This document shows, one piece after another, positions 57,721 to 64,000 of a stretch of DNA of 64,000 nt. A program made the translations under genes and the position numbers. Each line of letters opens with the position of its first letter. Positions within the stretch are counted from its first letter, which is position 1. Below the pieces are notes generated by a model, which was given only the letters and a program-made list of their open reading frames with translations, had not been told where the DNA came from and did not search any database. This DNA is from Paenarthrobacter sp. Z7-10 (GTDB lineage Bacteria > Actinomycetota > Actinomycetes > Actinomycetales > Micrococcaceae), in NCBI RefSeq assembly GCF_026932795.1, contig NZ_JADPVH010000004.1:37986-101985 (forward strand), given 5' to 3'.

Positions 57721-58554
57721 TCAGTGCGGTTCATCCGGATCCGCCGGCGAGTTCCGCCGTCGTTCCTCAATCAGGTCTTTTGACCGCAGCAGCCTGAGAG
57801 CGGTCACCAACACCAGGCCTCCCACAATGTTGAAGAACAGCGTGTAACCGAACCAGCCCAGCCAGTTCAGATAGGTGATCGGGGCGCCGGAATGCAGGGC
57901 GCCGAAGATCAGCAGCGAGTCCAGGATGGAGTGGAACAGCGGAAGGCCGGAGAGCAGGAACCCTCCCGCCACGGCAGCAACGACCTTGGCCATCATCGAT
58001 TCCGTCCCGTGCTGCATCCGCGTCATCAGCGTGATGGTGCTGCCTCCCAGAACGGCCAGGCAGATGTTCTGCAGCGAAATGGGAGTCTCCACGAAATGCT
58101 GGGCGGTCTCCGCGACGGTGCCGGCCCATTGCGGGAAGGCGCTCATCAGCAGCCACATGAACAGCCAACCGCTGACCAGATTGGCCACCAGCGTCCCGGC
58201 CCAGAGTTTGGCCAGCTTGCCGATACCTGCCTCACGAGCGGCGACTGCTGCGATCGGGACCAGGAACCCTTCAGTAAACAGTTCGCTCTTGGCCAGCAAC
58301 AGGGCGACGAAGCCTATGCCGAACGCCACGCCGGCCAGCAGTTGGTTGCCGGTCTCATGGAGCACGGCCAGATAAGCCATGATGCCCGTGCCGATTTCCA
58401 GACCACCAAAAATACCGGTGATGATAACGGCCAGCCAGGTCCGGTTCAGGCGTTGGGCGCCCTCGTCCACAATCCGGTCAAAGGAGGTCTCAATCTCTTC
58501 CTCGACCGGAGCGTCGTTGTCTCCAAGCTGGCTGCGGCGTTCCTCGTTGCTCAT
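57721..58554 (-). CDS. formate/nitrite transporter (FNT) family protein
   Basis: A 277-residue channel protein with six membrane spans and cytosolic tails. FNT signatures are visible: LAGVAFGIGFVALLLAKSELFTEGFLVP, GTLVANLVSGWLFMWLL and FHSILDSLLIFGALHSGAP. It moves formate, nitrite or a similar monovalent anion. Given NarGHI in the same genome, nitrite export is attractive but not shown. ATG 58554 (MSNEERRS). No DevR-like box with the right spacing was found. Confidence 0.9.
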   Translation of the reverse strand: MSNEERRSQLGDNDAPVEEEIETSFDRIVDEGAQRLNRTWLAVIITGIFGGLEIGTGIMAYLAVLHETGNQLLAGVAFGIGFVALLLAKSELFTEGFLVPIAAVAAREAGIGKLAKLWAGTLVANLVSGWLFMWLLMSAFPQWAGTVAETAQHFVETPISLQNICLAVLGGSTITLMTRMQHGTESMMAKVVAAVAGGFLLSGLPLFHSILDSLLIFGALHSGAPITYLNWLGWFGYTLFFNIVGGLVLVTALRLLRSKDLIEERRRNSPADPDEPH

Positions 58555-58659
58555 CAGGGGTCCAGACTCTCGAAGCGGGCTGTCGGTTCCTCCAGCCTAA
58601 CGGCCGTTTCCGCCGCCCGGGTTGGGGCGCGGCGAACCGTGAACGGTAGAGTCTTTGGC

Positions 58660-59538
58660 ATGGTGAGTAAGACGGAAAGCGGCGGTCGTTCGGCCGTATT
58701 GGAAGAGCAGGGCTTCGAAGAGTCCGCAGCCACGGAGCAGGATTTTTTCTATCGTTCCCTGGGCGGAGGAAGCTACGAGTCCACGCTTCACACTCAGGGC
58801 GCATGGAATCCGCACGAGCAGCATATGGCGCCGGTTTCGGGCATTATGACCCGAGAGCTGGAACTGTGCCAGCCACGGCCGGACCTGCGGATGGCTCGGG
58901 TCAACTTTGACATACTGGGGCTGATTCCGGCTGGTCAGTTCCGGATCGAGACGCAGATCATCCGCGGTGGCAGGACGATCGAGCTTCTGCAGGCGGAACT
59001 CATCGCCGAGGGCAGGGTTGCCGTGCGCGCCACGGCTTGGCGGCTGCAGCGCGGGGATACCGCTGGCGTCGCCGCCGTCGAGGAAGAGCCCATGCCGGGC
59101 GTGGCGGAAGCGGCGGGGTGGGAAGGGATGACCCAATGGCCCGGCGGCTACATCGCCTCGCTGGAGATCAGGGTGGTCCCGGGCCACCGGCCGGGGCGCG
59201 GTAAAGTCTGGATCCGCAGTCCCTACCCTATGGTTGAGGGGCAGCCGACGGCGGATTTGGTGCGGTTGATGGGATTGGTGGACACCGCGAACGGCCTTGC
59301 CGCCCGGGTACCTCCGGGACCGGGGAGCTATATGTTCCCGAACGTCGACCTGTCCGTGCACCTGCACCGCGACCCGGTAGGTGATTGGCTGGGCGTGGAC
59401 ACCAGCGTCACCTTCGGCACCGACGGCATAGGTCTTACGTCCAGCGTGCTTCACGATGTGCAGGGACCGTTCGGCCGGGCCGCCCAGATCCTGACCATCC
59501 GCAGGTTGCCGGAGGCCGCGAAGCCGGACACAGTCTGA
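58660..59538 (+). CDS. thioesterase-like (double hotdog) protein
   Basis: About 292 residues. Blocks ATEQDFFYRSLGGGSYESTLHTQGAWNPHEQHMAPVSG and ARVNFDILGLIPAGQFRIETQII match the acyl-CoA thioesterase/TesB-like double-hotdog family; LHDVQGPFGRAAQILTIRRL closes the second hotdog. Substrate unknown. ATG 58660; the frame is open far upstream on antisense sequence that is not coding. It is divergent from the FNT gene with about 105 nt between. Confidence 0.8.
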   Translation: MVSKTESGGRSAVLEEQGFEESAATEQDFFYRSLGGGSYESTLHTQGAWNPHEQHMAPVSGIMTRELELCQPRPDLRMARVNFDILGLIPAGQFRIETQIIRGGRTIELLQAELIAEGRVAVRATAWRLQRGDTAGVAAVEEEPMPGVAEAAGWEGMTQWPGGYIASLEIRVVPGHRPGRGKVWIRSPYPMVEGQPTADLVRLMGLVDTANGLAARVPPGPGSYMFPNVDLSVHLHRDPVGDWLGVDTSVTFGTDGIGLTSSVLHDVQGPFGRAAQILTIRRLPEAAKPDTV

Positions 59539-59654
59539 CGGTTCGAGAAACTTCCGGTTCCTGAAACTTCCGGTTCCAGCAACTACCGGTTCCTGCAGCT
59601 ACCGGGAACGAAATGCCACAGAGCAACAATTCGCCTGACCTGAAGGAGAAACCG

Positions 59655-60512
59655 ATGGTCCAGATGGTCGAGGGTGCGCTGGGTTCTCCAGACGCCCCGA
59701 TGCAAGGACTTTCGCCGAACGCGGCTCTTTCGCCGGCGGCGGCCCAGTTTACGGGCGACACCTATGCGCCGGCGCTGTCCATCCTCCGCCAGCCCGTATC
59801 ACTGGGCCGGGCCGAGGACCTGGATTTTGGACTCCGGCTGCTCACCGAAGCGCGCCAGGGCAACCTTGGTCCCACCGTTCGGTTTTACCGTCCTGAAGCC
59901 ACCTTGGCCTTTGGCCAGCGGGACGCCAACTTGACCGGTTTCGCCGAAGCCTGCGCTGCGGCACGGCGGCACGGTTTTGAACCCTTGATCCGTAAGGCTG
60001 GCGGCCGGGCTGCGGCGTACCACCGGGGATGTCTGGTGGTGGACCATATTGAACCCCAGCAGGATGCCATGGTCCGCGCGAAGGCCCGGTTCAGTCATTT
60101 TGGCGAGTTGCTCGGCGGCGCCCTGCGCAGTGTGGGCGTGGACGCCGAGGTTGGCGAGATACCGGGGGAATATTGCCCCGGGGAATTCAGCGTTCATGGC
60201 ACCGGATCCGATGGGACGCAGATCAAGCTGGTTGGCACTGCCCAGCGGGCGGTTTCCGGGGCGTGGCTGTTCAGTTCGGTGATAGTGGTGCAGGATCCGG
60301 CACCACTGCGGGCCGTACTCACCGAGTGCTATGCCGCGCTGGGGTTGGAGTGGACGCCGCAGACGGCTGGTGGTGCCACGGATCTGGTCCCTAAGCTGAC
60401 CGTGGAAGCCGTGGAAACCGCCGTCGTCCGGGCCTACGCGCAAAACGCAACTCTGACCGAGCAGGATTGGTCAACGCTGAACCTCGGCGCGAAGCCCCAT
60501 CCCAACCCGTAG
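59655..60512 (+). CDS. lipoate-protein ligase A-family protein
   Basis: About 285 residues. The BPL/LplA fold is shown by VRFYRPEATLAFGQRDAN, LIRKAGGRAAAYHRGCLVVD (ligand loop with Arg-Ala-Gly-Gly-Arg) and IKLVGTAQRAVSGAWLFSSVI (nucleotide/Lys region). It attaches lipoate or octanoate to E2/H proteins, or transfers between them. ATG 59655 has AAGGAG 7 nt upstream and is preferred over the ATG at 59613. Confidence 0.88.
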   Translation: MVQMVEGALGSPDAPMQGLSPNAALSPAAAQFTGDTYAPALSILRQPVSLGRAEDLDFGLRLLTEARQGNLGPTVRFYRPEATLAFGQRDANLTGFAEACAAARRHGFEPLIRKAGGRAAAYHRGCLVVDHIEPQQDAMVRAKARFSHFGELLGGALRSVGVDAEVGEIPGEYCPGEFSVHGTGSDGTQIKLVGTAQRAVSGAWLFSSVIVVQDPAPLRAVLTECYAALGLEWTPQTAGGATDLVPKLTVEAVETAVVRAYAQNATLTEQDWSTLNLGAKPHPNP

Positions 60513-60623
60513 TCCGGCCTGAAACCGGCAGTTCCCGATCAGGATGGCCACAGTCCCTCCATTCGAGTTCGGCCGGCGAAGTTCCGCCGTCAGCCACCGG
60601 CAGTCACCGGCCATCACCGGCCA

Positions 60624-61265
60624 TCAGTGCCCGCGCTCGATCCACTCCTGCAGATGGACAGCCTCGGCTCCGATGCTGGTCTGATCTCCATGCCCCGTCC
60701 GCACCACAGTTTCCGGCGGCAGGGTCAGCAGCCTGTTCCGGATGGAGTCGATAATGGTGCCGAAGTCGCTGAACGACCTTCCGGTGGCTCCCGGCCCACC
60801 CCGAAAAAGGGTATCGCCGGTGAACACGGTCCGCTCCGAGGCCAGATGGAAGCACATTGATCCGGGGGAGTGGCCGGGCGAATGGAGTGCCTCCAGCGTC
60901 AGTCCGGCCACCTCGAATGTATCCCCATCATTGAGCTCGTGCCCGGGCGCGGTTTGCGGGTAGACCCGGTCCCAGAGCATCCGGTCCGCGGCGTTGAGAT
61001 GGATCGGCGCATGGAGCTCCGCGGCCAGCCGCCCGGCCGCGCCAATGTGGTCATCGTGGGCATGGGTGAGCAGCAGCGCGATAACCCGGCGGCCAGCCAC
61101 GCGCTCGACAATCGCCTGCGCGTCATGCGCGGCGTCAATGATCAGGCACTCCTGGTCGTTCCCGATGATCCAGACGTTGTTTTCCACGTCCCAGCTGCCG
61201 CCGTCGAGCGAAAACGTTCCCGAGGTGACCACCTGCTCAATGCCCGCCGCTATATTGGCGGACAT
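60624..61265 (-). CDS. metallo-beta-lactamase fold hydrolase, mycothiol pathway partner
   Basis: A 213-residue MBL hydrolase with THAHDDH, GHSPGS and GTD-type (FTGDTLFRGGPGATGR) metal motifs and a C-terminal His (TGHGDQT). In Actinobacteria it regularly follows the mycothiol formaldehyde dehydrogenase gene (Rv2260 beside Rv2259) and probably hydrolyses S-formylmycothiol or a related thioester. ATG 61265 overlaps the dehydrogenase stop (TGATG), so translation is coupled. Confidence 0.92.
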   Translation of the reverse strand: MSANIAAGIEQVVTSGTFSLDGGSWDVENNVWIIGNDQECLIIDAAHDAQAIVERVAGRRVIALLLTHAHDDHIGAAGRLAAELHAPIHLNAADRMLWDRVYPQTAPGHELNDGDTFEVAGLTLEALHSPGHSPGSMCFHLASERTVFTGDTLFRGGPGATGRSFSDFGTIIDSIRNRLLTLPPETVVRTGHGDQTSIGAEAVHLQEWIERGH

Positions 61266-62350
61266 CAGAGCTCCACCACCGAGCGCAATACCGTGCCCTC
61301 CCGCATTTTGTCGAAGGCCTCCTCGATCTGGTCAATCCGGATCCGCTCGGACACGAAGGCGTCCAGATCCAGCCGGCCCTGGCGGTACAGGCTCACCAGC
61401 ATCGGGAAGTCCCGGGACGGCAGGCAATCGCCGTACCAGGAGGACTTCAGCGCGCCGCCGCGGCCAAAGACGTCCAACAGCGGCAGCTCAAGCTTCATTT
61501 CAGGGGTGGGAACACCCACCAGCACCACGGTGCCGGCAAGGTCACGGGCATAAAACGCCTGCTGGTAAGTTTCCGGCCGGCCGACGGCGTCAATGACAAC
61601 GTCCGCGCCAAAACCGCCGGTGAGCGCACGAATGCCCTCGACCGGGTCGGCTGTGGAGGCGTCGATGGTGTGAGTTGCGCCCAGGGCCTGCGCCCGTTCC
61701 AGTTTTCGGGCGTCCAGGTCGACGGCGATGACGGTCGTGGCGCCGGCCAAGGCAGCCCCGGCAATGGCGGCCGTTCCCACACCTCCACAGCCGATCACGG
61801 CCACGGAGTCGCCACGCTGAACTCCGCCGGTGTTGATGGCCGCGCCGATGCCGGCCATCACGCCGCAACCCAGCAGACCCACGGCGGCCGCATCGGCTTC
61901 CGGGTCCACCTTGGTGCACTGGCCGGCGGCGACCAGCGTCTTTTCAGTGAACGCCCCGATTCCCAGGGCCGCTGACAGCTCGGTTCCGTCCTCCAGCGTC
62001 ATCTTTTGCGTAGCGTTGGACGTGTTGAAGCAGTATTCGGGCTTGCCCCGCCGGCAGGCGCGGCACTCGCCGCAGACCGCACGCCAGTTCAGGATGACGC
62101 GGTCACCCGGGACCACATTCGTCACATCCGGACCCACGGCGCTCACCACCCCGGTTGCCTCGTGGCCGAGCAGGAAGGGGAAATCATCACTGATGTGGCC
62201 CAGCTTGTAGTGCAGGTCGGTGTGGCAGACCCCGCTGGTGAGGATATCGACGAGGGCCTCGCCGGGGCCGGGATCCGGAACCAGGATGGTTTCGAGGGTG
62301 ACGGGTGCTCCCTTGGACCGTGCGACGACGCCTTGAACTTTGTGCACCAC
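61265..62350 (-). CDS. mscR: S-(hydroxymethyl)mycothiol dehydrogenase
   Basis: A 361-residue class III-like zinc alcohol dehydrogenase. Catalytic zinc site in [10 protein letters not shown] and GHEATGVV, structural zinc [15 protein letters not shown], Rossmann GCGGVGTAA and acidic Asp after beta-2 (VIAVDLD) for NAD+. It oxidises the formaldehyde-mycothiol adduct and may also reduce S-nitrosomycothiol, so it links to NO stress. The GTG/ATG start at 62350 ([14 protein letters not shown]) matches the family. Confidence 0.94.
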   Translation of the reverse strand: MVHKVQGVVARSKGAPVTLETILVPDPGPGEALVDILTSGVCHTDLHYKLGHISDDFPFLLGHEATGVVSAVGPDVTNVVPGDRVILNWRAVCGECRACRRGKPEYCFNTSNATQKMTLEDGTELSAALGIGAFTEKTLVAAGQCTKVDPEADAAAVGLLGCGVMAGIGAAINTGGVQRGDSVAVIGCGGVGTAAIAGAALAGATTVIAVDLDARKLERAQALGATHTIDASTADPVEGIRALTGGFGADVVIDAVGRPETYQQAFYARDLAGTVVLVGVPTPEMKLELPLLDVFGRGGALKSSWYGDCLPSRDFPMLVSLYRQGRLDLDAFVSERIRIDQIEEAFDKMREGTVLRSVVEL

Positions 62351-62434
62351 TGCTGCTTTTCCCTTCGACCGAGATCCTCACGCTGAGTCCTTCGTGTCTA
62401 CCACAGCACGACGGCAGTCGCTACTTTCGCACGC

Positions 62435-62692
62435 TCAGGCGGCCAGCCGGGCCTTCACATCGTTCAGGGAGGGGTTTGTTGCCGAGGAGCCGTCCGGGAA
62501 AAGCACCGTGGGGACGGTCTGATTGCCGCCATTGAGCTTCTCCACGAGCTCCGCTGTTCCGGCGACATCTTCGATGTTGATCTCGGTGTAGCCGATGCCC
62601 TGGGAGTCCAGTTGCGTCTTCAACCGGCGGCAGTAACCGCACCAGCTGGTCGAGAACATGGTGATGGTGCCGGCCTTGGGTGTGTAGTCCAA
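62435..62692 (-). CDS. mrx1: mycoredoxin (glutaredoxin-like)
   Basis: An 85-residue glutaredoxin-fold protein with the active site WCGYC and the mycoredoxin-specific tail QTVPTVLFPDGSSATNPSL. It reduces mycothiolated proteins using mycothiol. I prefer TTG 62692 (protein MDYTPKAGTITMF) because AAAGGAG lies 5 nt upstream and the length equals known mycoredoxins. The open frame reaches an ATG at 62758, giving 22 extra unconserved residues. It is near the mycothiol dehydrogenase. Confidence 0.9.
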   Translation of the reverse strand: MDYTPKAGTITMFSTSWCGYCRRLKTQLDSQGIGYTEINIEDVAGTAELVEKLNGGNQTVPTVLFPDGSSATNPSLNDVKARLAA

Positions 62693-62808
62693 CGGAACTC
62701 CTTTGAAAATTCGCTTCTTGTTGCTGTCAGTTGCGTCAACGCGGGGATCGGGCGCCATTATTCCGCGGCCAACTACGCCGCTTCCAGGTGCTGACCCATA
62801 ATGAGTAC

Positions 62809-63525
62809 ATGTGTGGGAGATACGTCATGGCGCGCAGCACCGGCGACCTTGTTGCAGCCTTTGATGTCACGGAGCCTTTTGCAGCGGACATTCAGCCGTC
62901 CTTCAATATCGCGCCGACTGATGTGGTCCCCCTTGTCGTTGCCCGCAAGTCGTCCGTGGCGGATGAACCGTCGCGGGAACTGATCACGGCGCGCTGGGGA
63001 CTCGTTCCATCCTGGTCGAAAGACGCCAAATCCGGTGCCCGCCTGATCAATGCCCGGCGCGAGACTGTGACGGAAAAGCCCTCCTTCCGCCAGGCCGCAG
63101 CCAAGCGGCGCGCCCTGGTGGTTGCCGACGGGTATTTTGAGTGGCAGAAGACACCGGACGGAAAAATACCGACCTACCTGCACGCTGAAGACGAAGCAAT
63201 TCTCGCCTTCGCCGGGCTCTTTGAATATTGGTCCGACCCGTCCCTGCCGGACGATCATCCCGACCGGTGGCTGCGGACCTGCACCATCATCACCACCGCG
63301 GCGGCGGACTCGCTGGGGCATATTCACGACAGAACCCCAATGATCGTTCCAGCCGACCTCCAGGCCGAGTGGCTGGATCCGGAAACCACACGTGCGGCCG
63401 AGGTCGAGCAGCTTCTGGATGCGATTCCAGAACCGAGGCTCGTACCGCGGGTGGTCAGCACCGAGGTGAACAGCGTTCGCAACAACGGATCGCACCTGAT
63501 CGAGCCGGCTGCCGAAAACGACTGA
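62809..63525 (+). CDS. SRAP-domain protein (HMCES/YedK)
   Basis: About 238 residues. The protein begins MCGRYVMA, so Met removal exposes the catalytic Cys2 that forms a thiazolidine with abasic sites. NARRETVTEKPSFR, RALVVADGYFEW and PMIVP with the HDRTPM His are the other conserved residues. It protects single-strand abasic DNA. The start must be ATG 62809; there is no ribosome site, but CATAAT lies at -12 to -7, so it may be leaderless. Confidence 0.93.
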   Translation: MCGRYVMARSTGDLVAAFDVTEPFAADIQPSFNIAPTDVVPLVVARKSSVADEPSRELITARWGLVPSWSKDAKSGARLINARRETVTEKPSFRQAAAKRRALVVADGYFEWQKTPDGKIPTYLHAEDEAILAFAGLFEYWSDPSLPDDHPDRWLRTCTIITTAAADSLGHIHDRTPMIVPADLQAEWLDPETTRAAEVEQLLDAIPEPRLVPRVVSTEVNSVRNNGSHLIEPAAEND

Positions 63526-63695
63526 CATGGCTGGGACGGTGTTCACGATCGAGGCCACGTGCTCGTTCTCGGCGAACCCTGCGACCGAGACCGGCGGGAC
63601 CGTGAGTACGTGCGCCGAGCTGACGGACACGGTCCGCTTCTCAGCCGATCCGGGCAGTCACTTCGAGGATGCCGTCAGGTCAGGCTGGGTGCCCG

Positions 63696-64000
63696 TTAGT
63701 GTGGGCCGACGGGATGTGGGGGTTGACGTTCAGGTCTGCTGGAGAGTTGGAAGACACCGAAAACGGCTAGCGAGCCGGCGGCCACGAACGTGGCAATGGC
63801 CCAGAGCGGAGCATGGGTGGCTTCGCCGAGCACGACGATGCCGATCGTGACACCGACCATGGGGTCAATGACCGTTAGGCCGGCGACCACGAGGTCGGGT
63901 GGGCCGGATGAGTACGCGGTTTGAACGAAGTATGAGCCCAATAACGCGGCCGCGATGATGCCAATCAGGCAGAGGAAGACCAGGCCGTCACCTGGGGCGA
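63696..64000 (-). CDS. DMT/EamA-type transporter, C-terminal part, cut by the window edge
   Basis: The frame is open through the right edge. The visible 100 residues contain three hydrophobic segments (LVFLCLIGIIAAALLGSYFVQTAY, VVAGLTVIDPMVGVTIGIVVLG, PLWAIATFVAAGSLAVFGVFQL), the end of a 10-TM EamA protein (GLTVIDPMVG..I.IVVLGE is typical). The tail is short and ends at 63696. Substrate unknown. It is separated from the SRAP gene by about 170 nt in which I see no gene. Confidence 0.75.
   Translation of the reverse strand, partial: APGDGLVFLCLIGIIAAALLGSYFVQTAYSSGPPDLVVAGLTVIDPMVGVTIGIVVLGEATHAPLWAIATFVAAGSLAVFGVFQLSSRPERQPPHPVGPH

Noticed and set aside
58594..58637. TAGGCT and a GGGGC half-site upstream of the formate/nitrite transporter gene
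   Set aside because: The box half is shifted by one base and its other half is absent.
63527..63695. Small plus-strand gene after the SRAP gene
   Set aside because: No ribosome site, no family resemblance, and the frame runs antisense into the transporter gene.

Overview
The window is high-GC actinobacterial DNA, most likely from the Micrococcaceae (Arthrobacter and relatives). I infer this from a NarGHJI-NarK block, a DevS/DevR-type sensor pair, mycothiol-dependent enzymes (S-(hydroxymethyl)mycothiol dehydrogenase and mycoredoxin), GTG/TTG starts and probable leaderless genes. No species call is possible from the sequence alone. I saw no rRNA, tRNA, CRISPR array or insertion sequence.

Region 1 (1-26 kb) is a hypoxia/dormancy-type island. 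It holds a nitrate respiration operon on the minus strand (narGHJI, narK, a CBS-zinc ribbon gene and a gene cut by the left edge), a CPA1 antiporter, a UbiB-family kinase, phosphoketolase, a Mg2+-type P-type ATPase, three paralogous PPOX-fold flavin-binding proteins, a zinc alcohol dehydrogenase and a broken HAD-GH65 gene. At its end lie a two-GAF DevS-like histidine kinase and a DevR-like response regulator, convergent. A 14-bp palindrome (GGGNCTTTCGNCCC read toward the gene) resembles the mycobacterial DosR/DevR box. In five promoters (narG, the ATPase and all three PPOX genes) its centre lies exactly 30.5 nt upstream of a TANNNT -10 element. Another copy precedes the regulator. The sequence therefore suggests one DevR-controlled regulon, partly leaderless.

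Region 2 (26-41 kb) is accessory. It has a pRiA4b-Orf3-like protein, then a restriction-modification remnant made of an HTH plus degenerate methyltransferase-like gene, hsdM and hsdS, with no hsdR. A small envelope-protein module follows, then a proline iminopeptidase, an SDR, an MFS transporter, an esterase and an acetyltransferase.

Region 3 (41-54 kb) has an HD-GYP/LuxR regulator, a VOC protein and a salicylyl-CoA/gentisate-type catabolic operon: CoA ligase, bifunctional salicylyl-CoA 5-hydroxylase/OYE, thioesterase, cupin and FAH-family hydrolase, with divergent ridA and a PaaX regulator nearby. The ligase and hydroxylase genes are frameshifted. A patatin-like gene with a possible leader peptide and a two-frame hypothetical gene follow.

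Region 4 (54-64 kb) opens with a retron-like reverse transcriptase and an acetyltransferase that have both lost their 5' ends at one junction. Mostly ordinary genes follow: NUDIX, SRPBCC, a formate/nitrite transporter, a hotdog thioesterase, lipoate-protein ligase, the mycothiol formaldehyde-detoxification pair, mycoredoxin, SRAP and an EamA-type transporter cut by the right edge.

Reading frames are broken in several accessory genes and intact in the core-like genes. Several lesions are single-base changes in G or C runs, so assembly error must be excluded. The amber codon, the 4-bp AATA gain, the apparent 2-bp loss and the large HAD deletion look like real decay.
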